A stretch of 64,000 nucleotides of DNA from Thiohalocapsa sp. PB-PSB1 (GCA_016745215.1 CP050890.1:5642001-5706000), one strand, 5' to 3'; counted from the first letter of the stretch, positions 25,803 to 34,921 are shown. Program-made: numbers and translations. The notes: generated by a model from the sequence alone, not told the origin.

Positions 25803-27017
25803 ATGCAAATTCCACCAAACTCATCCACGCAAAACCCAGGTAACCTGCGCTCAGAAATCCGCGCCTTGCAATCACGGTTAATTGAATGGAGAAGACATAT
25901 TCACCAAGAACCGGAATTAGGTTTTAAAGAAAGATTAACAGCAGAATATGTAGCCGAATTATTACAGGGCTGGGGAATAGAACATCAAACAGGCATAGCA
26001 GAAACGGGAATCGTCGCTATGATCAAAGGCGAAAAACCCGGGGATGATAAAGTACTGGGAATCCGCGCCGATATGGATGCTTTACCGATTCAGGAAGAAA
26101 ATCAAGTTTCCTATCGTTCTCGACACAAAGGCGTGATGCATGCTTGTGGGCATGATGGGCATACGGCAATCGCATTAGGTACGGCATATTATCTGAATCA
26201 ACATCGCCAGGATTTTTCAGGAGGGGTAAAAATCATTTTCCAACCCGCGGAAGAAGGCCCAGGCGGTGCAAAACCAATGATAGAAGCGGGGGTGCTTGAA
26301 AACCCTGCTGTGGATGCAATAATTGGTTTGCATTTATGGAACGATTTGCCAATTGGAAGCGCAGCAATCAAACCTGGTGCGTTTATGGCTGCCATATCGG
26401 TTTTTAACTGTACGATTTTAGGCCAAGGCGGACATGCTGCACTGCCACATCAAACCATAGATTCCGTAGTGATTTCGGCTCAGGTGGTCAATGCTTTGCA
26501 GACAATCGTATCTCGCAATATCAATCCTTTGGATTCAGCAGTCATCAGCATTGGAGAACTTCATGCGGGAACAAAAATGAATGTCATAGCCGATACGGCC
26601 AGAATCGCCGGCTCGATTAGATATTTTAATGATGATGTCATAAAACTGATCGAGCAGAGAATCGAGCAGGTGATTGATGGAATTTGTCGCGCCCATGGTG
26701 CCAAGTATACATTCGAATGCAGTAAGATTTACCCACCATTAGTGAATGATCCAGAGATCACTGCGCTAGTAACAAGCAAGGCAAGTCAATTAATAGAGAA
26801 TCCGGAGAGCATACTATCGGAATATCAAACATTGGGCAGTGAAGACATGTCTTTTTTCCTACAAGAGGTACCTGGTTGTTATTTCTTTTTAGGCTCTGCG
26901 AATGCAGCGGAAAAATTAAATTATCCCCATCATCATCCCAAATTTGATTTCGATGAAACAGCCTTGGCGATGGGGGTGGAAATGTTTGTCGGTTGTGCGG
27001 AGAACTTTTTGGGCTGA
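25803..27017 (+). CDS. M20 family amidohydrolase (N-acyl amino acid / IAA-amino acid hydrolase type), probably acquired
   Basis: Encodes 404 residues from ATG 25803. Metal-site motifs are clear: GIRADMDALPIQEENQV, the Cys/His of GVMHACGHDGHTAIALGTAY, and the acidic pair in FQPAEEGPGGAKPMIEAG; the dimerisation domain follows (LGQGGHAALPHQTIDS). It is a dinuclear-zinc amidase removing N-acyl groups from amino acids or conjugates. Base composition is much more AT-rich than neighbours, and the N-terminal block LIEWRRHIHQEPELGFKERL resembles cyanobacterial homologues as I recall them, suggesting transfer. It lacks a clear ribosome site and has no operon partners. Confidence 0.88.
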   Translation: MQIPPNSSTQNPGNLRSEIRALQSRLIEWRRHIHQEPELGFKERLTAEYVAELLQGWGIEHQTGIAETGIVAMIKGEKPGDDKVLGIRADMDALPIQEENQVSYRSRHKGVMHACGHDGHTAIALGTAYYLNQHRQDFSGGVKIIFQPAEEGPGGAKPMIEAGVLENPAVDAIIGLHLWNDLPIGSAAIKPGAFMAAISVFNCTILGQGGHAALPHQTIDSVVISAQVVNALQTIVSRNINPLDSAVISIGELHAGTKMNVIADTARIAGSIRYFNDDVIKLIEQRIEQVIDGICRAHGAKYTFECSKIYPPLVNDPEITALVTSKASQLIENPESILSEYQTLGSEDMSFFLQEVPGCYFFLGSANAAEKLNYPHHHPKFDFDETALAMGVEMFVGCAENFLG

Positions 27018-27329
27018 CAACAGATGCCCATGTCCATGTGCCGTCGCCTGCCGAGCAGGAGCCATCTTGCATCGACGATGAGGCACTTTCACAACGCGTG
27101 TCGAGGCTCCGAGATTGTGCAAGTGTTGCGAGAAGTTGTGCGGCACAAGATGTTCACCACAGACACTGTTGTGGATCGCTGTTCGCCATAGATCGCGACT
27201 ACTGTCACAGTGTCTTCGCCTTGGTATGCCGTCTTGGCAGCTCTGCCGCCCGCGATCGCTGGGTGGCAACAGCCGCGGGCTCGGTCAGCATCGCCGCAGA
27301 TGGCAGAGCCATTTGGCAGTAGGCGTGAT
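27018..27329. other. Intergenic, nothing recognised
   Basis: About 310 bases between the converging amidohydrolase and ion-channel genes. Short ORFs on both strands lack recognisable motifs; no hairpin with a T-tract was noticed. Confidence 0.4.
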
Positions 27330-27794
27330 CTAATCTTTCGTATAGATCTGCTGGATATAGACGAAGATCAGCGCGGTCGTCCATCCGAAAACGATCACGC
27401 CGTTTGCGGCCTGAATGGATGCCAGTGTCCGCCAGTTGCCGGTAAGCACCACATCGCCATAGCCCAGCGTCGTGAATGTCACCATCGAGAAGTAAAATGC
27501 GGTTTCCAGGTTCGGCAGCGATGTGATCATCGGGTTATACAGGTAGAGCGAGGCCCAAGCCGTAGCCTCGACAACGATGGCCAAAAACATCCAGGCGGTC
27601 AGCCCAGAGACCCGGGCGGCCTTCGCCAGTTGGCCTTTGGCATGACCATGGTGAGACAGACGCCATTCCGCCAACCTCATCCCGGATACCATGAATGCAG
27701 CGTGGATCATGGTGGTCAGGATCATCATGCCCAAGCCCAAGACGATTTCGTTTAGCATCGGCTTCAGTCTCGCGAGTCTGGAGTCTGGGCTCAT
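27330..27794 (-). CDS. Two-TM potassium channel family protein
   Basis: Encodes 154 residues from ATG 27794, 7 bases after the preceding gene's stop. The selectivity filter TLGYGDV lies in the pore loop FSMVTFTTLGYGDVVLTGNW, with a hydrophobic helix before (VSGLTAWMFLAIVVEATAWA) and after (GVIVFGWTTALIFVYIQQIY). An additional N-terminal helix (VLGLGMMILTTMIHAAFM) is present. Fits the Ion_trans_2 K+ channel family; no C-terminal RCK domain. Co-transcribed with the small conserved gene upstream. Confidence 0.85.
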   Translation of the reverse strand: MSPDSRLARLKPMLNEIVLGLGMMILTTMIHAAFMVSGMRLAEWRLSHHGHAKGQLAKAARVSGLTAWMFLAIVVEATAWASLYLYNPMITSLPNLETAFYFSMVTFTTLGYGDVVLTGNWRTLASIQAANGVIVFGWTTALIFVYIQQIYTKD

Positions 27795-27801
27795 TGTCTG
27801 C

Positions 27802-28107
27802 TCAACCAGTCGCGCTCGGTCCTGTGCCGGAGCGCTCGTTCTCCAGCGCCTTTTCCGTGATCTGCCCGTACAGATCGACGACGCGCGCGTACAGGCTCTG
27901 GTAGTCGGGTCGCTTATCCACGTGGGGCTTGATGGCTTTGGCATCCTGCATCACCTCCTCGAGAAAATCGATATCGTACTGGTCGAGCTTTTCGCCTCGA
28001 TCCACCTTGGCTTTGATGTCCAGCGCGCGCGGCAGGCGCCACTGCTCGAAGCGCTCCATCAGCGCTGCGATGACGCCTTCTTCATGTTGTTTTGACTGGT
28101 CGATCAT
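27802..28107 (-). CDS. Conserved hypothetical protein, operon partner of the K+ channel
   Basis: Encodes 101 residues from ATG 28107 with AGGAG 6 bases upstream (the ATG at 28125 is disfavoured). Highly charged and helical: EEGVIAALMERFEQWRLPRA, then KVDRGEKLDQYDIDFLEEVM and YQSLYARVVDLYGQITEKAL. No TM or signal peptide. Function unknown; the 7-base spacing to the channel gene suggests a cytoplasmic accessory. Confidence 0.72.
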   Translation of the reverse strand: MIDQSKQHEEGVIAALMERFEQWRLPRALDIKAKVDRGEKLDQYDIDFLEEVMQDAKAIKPHVDKRPDYQSLYARVVDLYGQITEKALENERSGTGPSATG

Positions 28108-28279
28108 TGGGTTCTCCTGTTGCATGGGTTGACGCTCGGAAAACGAGGCAAGTCATGGGTTCTGCGTCGAAATCGACACATACTTGCATAATCCTCGGCG
28201 CGTGGGAACCATCTGGCGGTTGCTTGGATTTTTGCGGTCGGAAGGATGATCGAGATTGCTGCTTCTCCCTGCGCGAAGC

Positions 28280-28848
28280 CTATTGCGGTGCCCGTGGTAC
28301 CGGCGGGGCCTCGGCATCGTCCATGTCCGCTCCGGTCATGGCCAGCACCGAGGCGGTGGCGCCCACGCGCAGCGCGACCTCTTCTGGCACCTCCTCGAGG
28401 TGCACCCGCACCGGCACGCGCTGGGCGAGGCGAATCCACTGAAAGGTGGGACTGAGATTGGGGAGCAGATCGGGTCCTGCGCTGCCGTCGCTCTGGTGGA
28501 TGCCCCAGCCGATGTTGTCGACCACGCTCCGCAGCGGGCGGTCCGAAGTGCCAGGTTGGTAACTTAGCCATCCACCGAAGCGCGGACCTCGGTGAAGCCG
28601 AGATTGAGCTTCGCCGTTTGCAGCGCCGCCTTGGTGGCCCGCAGCTGGGCGTTGTCCTCGCCCGGCGCACCCAGTTCGGCCTGGGCCTGCAGCAAGGCGG
28701 CACCGGCCTGGAGACGTTGGGCCTGGGCCTTGTCCAGATCGGCTTGGGCCACCTCGTAGCTGGCCTGGCCTGGTCCAAGGTGCGCTTGGCCACATCGCCC
28801 TTGGCGACCAGATTGTTGGCCCGCTCGAAGTCCCTGTTGGGATACTTT
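28280..28848 (-). pseudogene. HlyD-type membrane fusion protein, decayed fragment
   Basis: Reading leftward, KYPNRDFERANNLVAKGDVA-like sequence leads into an alpha-hairpin (YEVAQADLDKAQAQRLQAGA, LQTAKLNLGFTEVRASVDG), then in another frame into the barrel region (VVDNIGWGIHQSDGSAGPDL, FQWIRLAQRVPVRVHLEEVP) and a C-terminus ending at 28280. At least two frameshifts and a missing N-terminus. Order and motifs match EmrA/YibH-like adaptors. No associated pump gene remains. The remaining bases to 28107 hold no gene. Confidence 0.7.
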
Positions 28849-29093
28849 TCCGCAGCACACTTCGGCTTGGGGAGCTGTCTCCATCCGATGTCTCGCCTGG
28901 TTTACAGAATTATTTCGCGACGTTGGGCAATGTTGACATCGTCGTCTTCGAGGGCAGACGCACCGATTTCTTCGGCCACTCCTACTTCGAGAGCAATCCG
29001 AGGGTGAGCGCGGACCTCGTCAAGCTGATGCGCAACGGCACCCTGCCAGGACAACCCGGCCGGCCGCTGATCCGCAGCGGCAAGATCACTTGA
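28849..29093 (+). pseudogene. C-terminal fragment of an alpha/beta-hydrolase-like protein
   Basis: A + strand frame ending at TGA 29091-29093 reads LQNYFATLGNVDIVVFEG, TDFFGHSYFESNPRVSADLV and GTLPGQPGRPLIRSGKIT. The GHSYF...NP..S.DL block is what I would expect near the catalytic His of an alpha/beta hydrolase. There is no start and the 5' side abuts the HlyD fragment in opposite orientation, so only the last ~75 residues survive. Confidence 0.5.
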
Positions 29094-29202
29094 GAGTTTC
29101 GGGATAGCCCGGCGCCTTGCCTTGAACAAGTGTTTTTTTCCAGCTGGCGTGTAGCTGCTATGCCGCGCCTTGCCCGCCAGCGTGAAGAAAGCAAAATGGC
29201 AG

Positions 29203-29385
29203 CAAAATGGCTGTCCTTTTTCATTTTTTTTCATTTTGCCCTTTTTCATTTTTTGCGTGAAGAAAGCAAAATGGCTGTCCTTTTTCATTTGTCCTTTTTC
29301 ATTTGTGGTCCTTTTTCATTTGGTCCTTTTTCATTTTTTCACTTTTTCATTTTTTCAGCTTGGTCCTTTTTCAGCTTGGGTTGAC
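29203..29385 (+). repeat. T-rich low-complexity tract of CTTTTTCATT-type repeats
   Basis: Between a duplicated GTGAAGAAAGCAAAATGG block (29181 and 29257) and 29385 the top strand is a chain of (G)TCCTTTTTCATTT variants, at least eight copies with 9-17 base spacing. It is strikingly AT-rich in a GC-rich context. Short ORFs through it translate to Phe-rich nonsense. Purpose unknown; possibly a dispersed repeat or replication-slippage product. Confidence 0.75.
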
Positions 29386-29493
29386 GACGGGCGTCGATTG
29401 TAACCGCGGCGGTGGTGTCGCTGTCGGTCGCCGTCGCCTCCCGGGCGTCCGGCGTGCCGCAGGCGCTCTCCACGGTTCAGCGTCTCAGCGGCG

Positions 29494-29533
29494 CTGTCAC
29501 CGGAGCGTCACGCAAGGGTCACGATGTCTTCAC
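29494..29533 (+). promoter_or_regulatory. Probable double Pho box upstream of the GDPD gene
   Basis: Four 7-base direct repeats spaced by 4 bases (11-base period): CTGTCAC, GCGTCAC, GGGTCAC and TCTTCAC. PhoB sites are known as CTGTCAY repeats with an 11-bp period, and tandem Pho boxes are common. Located 107 bases before the start of a secreted glycerophosphodiester phosphodiesterase, a classic phosphate-starvation function. Confidence 0.7.
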
Positions 29534-29639
29534 GCCGGCGTCGCCGGTTCGTCACGACAGGTTGGTAGCTTGCCGCATGTCGCCGACCGGCGGCACCGCA
29601 ACACCGATTCACCCGTTTGCACGACCCGGAGAACTCTCG

Positions 29640-30929
29640 ATGCTCGGCCCGATCCCCGTTCAACTGGCCATCGCCGTGGCGCTGGCAGCCGCTCTGACGG
29701 CGCCCGCTGCCCTCGCTCAGGATTACAGCGAGTACCGCCGTACCAATGTCACCGCCCAGCTCGGCTCGCGACCGACCTTCCTGGTCGATCAGCTCATCGA
29801 CGGCGATCTGAAGGACGCCCTGCGTGCCTGCCGCACCCGCATCTTCCGCAAGAACGACTTCTCCATCGGTCACCGCGGTGCCTGCATGCAGTTCCCGGAG
29901 CATACGCTGGAGTCCTATGTCGCGGCGGCGCGTCAGGGCGCCGGCATCATCGAGTGCGATGTCACCTTCACCGCCGACGGCGAGCTGGTTTGCCGTCATT
30001 CCCAGTGCGACCTGCATACGACCACGGACATCGTGGCCATCCCCGAGCTCAACGCCAAGTGCACCCAGCCCTTTGTGCCGGCGGTCTACGACGCGAACGG
30101 CAACCTGGTCACCCCCGCCGCGGCCACATGCTGCACCAGCGACATCACGCTGGCCGAATTCCGCACCCTGAAAGGCAAGATGGATGCCTCCGACCCCGGT
30201 GCGACGACGCCCGAGGAATATCTGGGCGGCACCGCCGATTGGCGCACCAACCTCTACGCTGGCCCCAGCAGCGGCACCCTGATGACCCATGCCGAGAGCC
30301 TGGCGCTGTTCAAGACCCTGCGCGTCGGCGTGACCCCGGAGCTGAAGGCCCCGAGCGTGGACATGCCGTTCGAGCTGGTGGACGGGACCCAGTACACCTA
30401 CGACATGTACCGCCAGCAGCTCATCCGCGAGCTTGAACTCGGCGGCATCCGCCCGCGCGACGCCTGGGTGCAGTCCTTCGTGCGCGATGACATCGACTAC
30501 TGGATTACCGAAGCGCCCGAGTTCGGTGCCCAGGCCGTCTACCTCGACGATGCCAATGAGGTCGCGGACCTGCCCGATGCCGTGACGTTGGCCGGCTACA
30601 AGGCCGCCGGTATCAACTACTGGGCGCCGCCGATGTGGGCACTGGTCGCGGCGGACGGCGCCGAGATCGTGCCGTCCGCGGCGGCGCTCGACGCCAAGGC
30701 CGCCGGCCTGAAGCTCATCACCTGGACCCTCGAGCGCAGCGGCATCCTCGCCGACGGCGACGGCGGCTGGTACTACCAGAGCATCCAGGACGTGCTGGCG
30801 GATCGTGAGAACGAGGGGGTCATCCTGGAGCTGCTCGACGTGCTCGCCAACGAGGTCGGCGTCGAAGGCATCTTCTCCGACTGGCCCGCCACGGTGACCT
30901 TCTACGCCAACTGCCTGATGGATCGCTGA
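29640..30929 (+). CDS. Secreted glycerophosphodiester phosphodiesterase (GDPD family)
   Basis: Encodes 429 residues from ATG 29640 (GGAG 8 bases upstream), signal peptide to about residue 27 (LAIAVALAAALTAPAALAQ). The GDPD core is obvious: IGHRGACMQFPEHTLESYVA (His-Arg-Gly plus Glu) and IIECDVTFTADGELVCRHSQ (Glu-x-Asp and catalytic His), with Ca/Mg-binding Glu in GVTPELKAP. It hydrolyses glycerophosphodiesters to glycerol-3-phosphate outside the cytoplasm, scavenging phosphate. Several Cys residues suggest disulfides. The upstream Pho-box repeats (29494-29533) imply PhoB induction, linking it to the pst operon at the right of the window. Confidence 0.9.
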   Translation: MLGPIPVQLAIAVALAAALTAPAALAQDYSEYRRTNVTAQLGSRPTFLVDQLIDGDLKDALRACRTRIFRKNDFSIGHRGACMQFPEHTLESYVAAARQGAGIIECDVTFTADGELVCRHSQCDLHTTTDIVAIPELNAKCTQPFVPAVYDANGNLVTPAAATCCTSDITLAEFRTLKGKMDASDPGATTPEEYLGGTADWRTNLYAGPSSGTLMTHAESLALFKTLRVGVTPELKAPSVDMPFELVDGTQYTYDMYRQQLIRELELGGIRPRDAWVQSFVRDDIDYWITEAPEFGAQAVYLDDANEVADLPDAVTLAGYKAAGINYWAPPMWALVAADGAEIVPSAAALDAKAAGLKLITWTLERSGILADGDGGWYYQSIQDVLADRENEGVILELLDVLANEVGVEGIFSDWPATVTFYANCLMDR

Positions 30930-31033
30930 CCGACCCGCACCGCGCGCCCGCCGCGCGCCGGCGATTGCCTCGCCGCGCGCGATCGGGCCGGATCTTGTTT
31001 CGCCTTCGGCCCCGCTCTCTTGGAGATGTCCCC

Positions 31034-31765
31034 ATGTTTGATCGCACAGTCTTCCGTCGGTCCCTCGCGGCCGGCCTCTGCATCGTCGTCGCGGGCCTGA
31101 CCGCGACGCCGGCAAGCGCCGGTGTCTTTGCTGCCGATGCCTCGGCGCGTCTCGACCTGACCGGTCTGGTCGGTGCTAGCGCCGGCCTCGACTTCACCGT
31201 GGTCGATACCCTCAGCGGTACTGAGCGCCGCGCGAGCGGCAACGGCGGCGCCGATGCGAGCCTGAGCTACACGGACGACCCGCTCGGGCTCGGCGTCGGA
31301 TTCAATGCCCTCCTCGCCGCCGATGTCGCCGGCGGCGGCGATGCCGATGCAGATGCCGAAGCGACCAGCCAGCTACTCTTTGAAATCGCCAACGACACCG
31401 GCGATTTGGTCCAGCTGAGCTACGCGCTGGTCTATGCCCTCGACGCCAGCGCCGACGGCCCCGGCGCCTACGCCGAGGCGCTGCTCAACCTGTTCGTCGA
31501 TGGCGTCCTGATCGACGGCGACGCGCTGATCGACGGCGGCGGGGTCTTCCGGCGCAATCTCATCGCCGATCCGGATGGGGGCATCGCCTCGAACCCCGTT
31601 GATTCAACCCTGGCCTTCACGCTGGAAATCGAAGACGGCGACTACGCCGAGATCGAGCTGGTGCTGAACGGCTACGGCTACGGCAACGCCGTGCCGGCGC
31701 CCCCCGCGCTGCTGCTGTTCGCAGCCGGTCTCGGCCTACTCCGGCTGCGGCTTCGGCGCGCCTGA
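31034..31765 (+). CDS. PEP-CTERM-like (VPAPP) sorted exported protein
   Basis: Encodes 243 residues from ATG 31034 (GGAG 9 bases upstream). Signal peptide through ~residue 29 (LAAGLCIVVAGLTATPASA), an Ala/Asp/Gly-rich mature region with repeats of acidic loops, then a C-terminal tripartite tail: VPAPPALLLF, a hydrophobic helix, and an Arg-rich end (GLLRLRLRRA). This is the PEP-CTERM/VPxxP sorting signal that exosortases process for surface or extracellular delivery. No exosortase is in the window. The role of the mature protein is unknown; composition suggests an extracellular matrix component. Confidence 0.82.
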   Translation: MFDRTVFRRSLAAGLCIVVAGLTATPASAGVFAADASARLDLTGLVGASAGLDFTVVDTLSGTERRASGNGGADASLSYTDDPLGLGVGFNALLAADVAGGGDADADAEATSQLLFEIANDTGDLVQLSYALVYALDASADGPGAYAEALLNLFVDGVLIDGDALIDGGGVFRRNLIADPDGGIASNPVDSTLAFTLEIEDGDYAEIELVLNGYGYGNAVPAPPALLLFAAGLGLLRLRLRRA

Positions 31766-31812
31766 GCACTACCCGGAGAGAGGCGACAGCCACCCTCGGA
31801 CCTCCCCCGTCA

Positions 31813-32424
31813 TCAGCCGACGGATACAGAGCGCAGCGCCGCGCGGATGATCTCCTCGGAGGTCTCGGCGTCGGCGCCCGCTGCGCGCGCCATGCGGTTT
31901 GCGTCGGCCGGTTTATAGCCGAGGGCGACGAGAGCGCTGACGGCCTCCGCGATGGGGGCGTCGCCGGTGGGCGCCCCGAGCTCCCGGGCGGGGATCGGGG
32001 CATCCGCCGACGGCGCCACGAAACCGCCGACCCGATCTTTCATCTCCATGACCAGCCGCTGCGCGGTCTTCTTGCCGATGCCCGGCAGTCGGCTGAGGCC
32101 GGTGATGTCCTCTTGCTGCACGCATTGGGCGAAGCGCCGGGCGTCCATCCCGGAGGGGATCGCCAGCGCCATCTTGGCACCGACGCCGGTGACCTTGAGC
32201 AGGTCGCGGAACAGCGCCCGGTCGCGCTCGTGCAGGAATCCGTAGAGCACATGCGCGTCTTCGCGCACGGCCAGGTGCGTGATCAGCGTCACCGGCTCGC
32301 CCACCGCGGGCAGGTCGTAGAAGGTGCTCATGGGCGCCTCGACCTCGTAGCCGACGCCGGCCACGTCGATCAGCACCCGGGGTGGGTGTTTGGCGATGAC
32401 CTCGCCGCGGAGACGTCCGATCAC
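31813..32424 (-). CDS. ruvA: Holliday junction branch migration protein RuvA
   Basis: Encodes 203 residues from GTG 32424 (VIGRLRGEVIAKHPPRVLID). OB-fold domain I (VGYEVEAPMSTFYDLP), two helix-hairpin-helix motifs in domain II (LLKVTGVGAKMALAI and LSRLPGIGKKTAQRLVMEMK) and a UBA-like domain III (EAVSALVALGYKPADANRMA) are complete. RuvA binds four-way junctions and loads the RuvB motor. In most gammaproteobacteria ruvC-ruvA-ruvB are adjacent. Here neither neighbour is ruvB or ruvC: a PEP-CTERM gene faces it and gene-free sequence lies upstream. Confidence 0.95.
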   Translation of the reverse strand: MIGRLRGEVIAKHPPRVLIDVAGVGYEVEAPMSTFYDLPAVGEPVTLITHLAVREDAHVLYGFLHERDRALFRDLLKVTGVGAKMALAIPSGMDARRFAQCVQQEDITGLSRLPGIGKKTAQRLVMEMKDRVGGFVAPSADAPIPARELGAPTGDAPIAEAVSALVALGYKPADANRMARAAGADAETSEEIIRAALRSVSVG

Positions 32425-33037
32425 GGTTGCTGTTGTCCAAGCATGTTACAGGTTCCGGGTGCGCTGTTGGGCCTGCGCCCGCGTAGCGATGCAGCTGTCC
32501 GTGTGCCGGCCTCGATGGTTGCTGTTCTGCCGACCGAACGGAGTCGCTGCTCGAAGATGATCCCCATGACGACGACAACGAGCACAAACCGCGTCGGTGT
32601 CCTTCGACGTCGGTCACTTTAGGCGATTGCCGCAAAGACGCCCACCTCTCTGAGTCGCATACGCTGGTGGCGGGTTGCTCCCCTGCGGTTGGTTGCCGGT
32701 GGACTCGGGGGCTTGCCGCATGAGCTTCCGCCGGCGCTCGCCGCGGGGACGGCTCGGGGTCGCTGCGAAGGGTCGCGCGCCTTGCACTCGGCGCTGGAAC
32801 AGCCGAATCTCGGCCGTTCGCCGACGAGCCTGGGCAGGTGACAGCCGCCACCCCGCGACGCTAGCCCGTCTTTAACATTTCGCAACCCCGGTTTCCGGTA
32901 AGTGTCTGATCGATAGTACACGCAGTTTGGGTGCACATCATGCAGATCAGGCACTTGGAATTGCTCGGTGCCGTGTAGTGCCATAATCGACTGTTGGACC
33001 ATTGACCCTGACGGCAATCCGTCGCAGCATGGTCGGC
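32425..33037. other. Gap upstream of ruvA, no supported gene
   Basis: About 610 bases with high G+C. I looked for ruvC or yebC remnants in all frames and recognised none. The right end (~32940) runs into the left boundary of an IS1634-type relic. Confidence 0.4.
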
Positions 33038-33880
33038 ATGTACATTCGCCGTACCACGATCAAGAGCCGGCGCAGCGGGGAGCCGTATTTCACCTATCGG
33101 TTGGTGGAATCCGTGCGCGAAGCCGGTCGGGTGCGCCAGCGCACGGTGCTCAATCTCGGGCGGCATTTCGACGTGCCGCGGGCGCAATGGCCGGCGTTGG
33201 TGCAGCGCATCGAGGCGCTGCTCGGCGCCCAATCGGATCTATTCGCCGATGCATGAGATGCGCGCTGGGAGCAAAAGGCGCAGCATGATGCGGCACAGGT
33301 CATTCGCCCGCGTGCAAGCCGCGCCGACGGCGACACGGCGCCGAAGCAGTATCACAGCATTGATGTCGGTGCGGTTGACGTGGTGCGCCCGCGCAGCGTC
33401 GCGGTGGAGCAGGTCGCCTTATCGGCGTTGCGCCAAGTGGGCTTGGGTGAGCAATTGACGGTGTTGGGCTTCAACGGTCCGCAGCGCGCCGCAGCCATCG
33501 GCACCTTGATCGGGCGCATGACGGCACCGGGTAGCGAACTGGCCACCCACCACTGGCTGCAACAACGCAGCGCGCTGGGGGAATTGATTGATTTTGATTT
33601 CACCACGCTGGATTCGATGGCGCTGTAGCGGATCTCCGACCGGCTGCTGGCGCACAAACCGGCATTGGAAGCCTTCCTGTATGAACGCGAGCGCGACCTG
33701 TTCGACCTCGACGAGGTGATCGCGCTCTACGACCTGACCACTACCTACTTCGAGGGCACGGCCCATGCAAACGCCAATGCCGCCTTCGGCAAATCCAAGG
33801 AGAAGCGCAGTGACTGCCCGCTGGTGACCCTGGCGTTGGTGCTTGATGCCAGCGGCTTGCCGAAGGGTGCAACCCGCCTC
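33038..33880 (+). pseudogene. IS1634-type transposase, truncated and degenerate
   Basis: Begins MYIRRTTIKSRRSGEPYFTY and RLVESVREAGRVRQRTVLNL, typical of the N-terminus of IS1634 transposases. It breaks after ALLGAQSDLF, resumes in other frames (VRPRSVAVEQVALSALRQVG, THHWLQQRSALGELIDFD), meets an in-frame TAG at 33626, then continues with LLAHKPALEAFLYERERDLF, IALYDLTTTYFEGTA and LALVLDASGLPKG. Sequence stops at ~33880 where the ISKra4-type relic begins, so about half of the protein is missing. Confidence 0.8.
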
Positions 33881-33918
33881 CCGCGCGCGATGAGGCCATT
33901 TGCCGGTGTTAAAATTGA

Positions 33919-33981
33919 GGTAGACTCCGCCATTAATCAAAAACCCCGGGGACTTAAGTCCCCAAGTCGGAGGAGTCTACC
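33919..33981. repeat. Nested palindromes in front of the ISKra4-type relic
   Basis: A 10-base inverted repeat (GGTAGACTCC at 33919 and GGAGTCTACC at 33972) encloses a perfect 16-base palindrome GGGGACTTAAGTCCCC (33948-33963). It ends 1 base before the ATG of the transposase relic, so it may be the left-end structure of the element or a translation-blocking hairpin. Confidence 0.7.
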
Positions 33982-33982
33982 A

Positions 33983-34921
33983 ATGAACAGCATGAATGAA
34001 AGCGCACTGGACATCAAGGGCCAAGAGATCGTGGATCAAGCCTATGAACTTGTCGAGCTGGTGGAGTTGGCCTATAGGGAGGGCACGGCTGCTCATGTGG
34101 TGGAAAAAGGGCTATTCCAGAAGCTGCTGGAGATGGGCTACCAAGCCTTGGGGTACTTGTTTGCGCTCCATGGGGCGTGTGACGAGGGAGAGCGGGTAGA
34201 GTGATCAGATGGAGCGGTGGTAAAACGGCTCCCGCAACCGCATGCGCGGGCCTATCAGTCGGTGTTCGGTGCCTATGAGTTGGAGCGCTATGTCTATGGG
34301 AGCCGCGAAGGCCAGAAGCTGGAGTCTATTCCGCTGGATGTACGACTGCAGTTGCCCGAGAGCAAGTTTTCCTACCTGTTACAGGATTGGGATCAGTCCT
34401 TAGCGGTGGAGATTCCCTACACGGAAGTTAACGCGATTCTGCAGCGCATTCTGGGGTTGTCGGTCTCGGTGCAGAGTCTGGAACGCACGAACCGAAGTCT
34501 GGGGCAATCGGTAGAGTCCTACTGGGACAACCAAGTGGAAGTAGAACCGGCGCAAGGTACCCAGCTTGTCGTCGGCACGGCCGATGGTAAAGGGGTGGTG
34601 ATGCGCAAAAGCGCCGAAGAGAAGGCGGTCGATGAGCCCAATGATCAGGATACCTACAAACCGGCGTGTATGGAGAGCAAACCGCCAAAGAGCCACAGTG
34701 GCAAGCAAAAGATGGCCATTCTGGGGGCCGCCTATAGCATTGAACCCAACCCCCGCACCCCGGAAGAGGTGTTGGAGTCGCTGTTTCGAACCCCGGATGG
34801 AAAACGCCCGGAACAGACCGCCAAACCTCGCCCCAAGCCACTGTGCAAACACCTTCGCGCCAGCCTGCAGCGCGATGAGGCGGATACGCTACAACCGGCT
34901 CGGGAAGAGATTTGCCATTGT
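33983..34921 (+). pseudogene. ISKra4-type transposase, interrupted by a stop and truncated by a repeat array
   Basis: ATG 33983 opens MNSMNESALDIKGQEIVDQA and runs to a TGA at 34202-34204. The same frame then continues (VVKRLPQPHARAYQSVFGAY, YGSREGQKLESIPLDVRLQL, QLVVGTADGKGVVMRKS, KMAILGAAYSIEPNPRTPEE). This is the N-terminal and central part of an ISKra4 family transposase with one nonsense codon. After LQPAREEICH the sequence switches abruptly into the first unit of the 188-bp array, so the C-terminal half is lost. Confidence 0.82.

Noticed and set aside
29303..30436. 377-residue plus-strand ORF through the T-rich tract
   Set aside because: Wrong frame relative to the GDPD gene; His/Arg-rich nonsense and Phe-rich low complexity.
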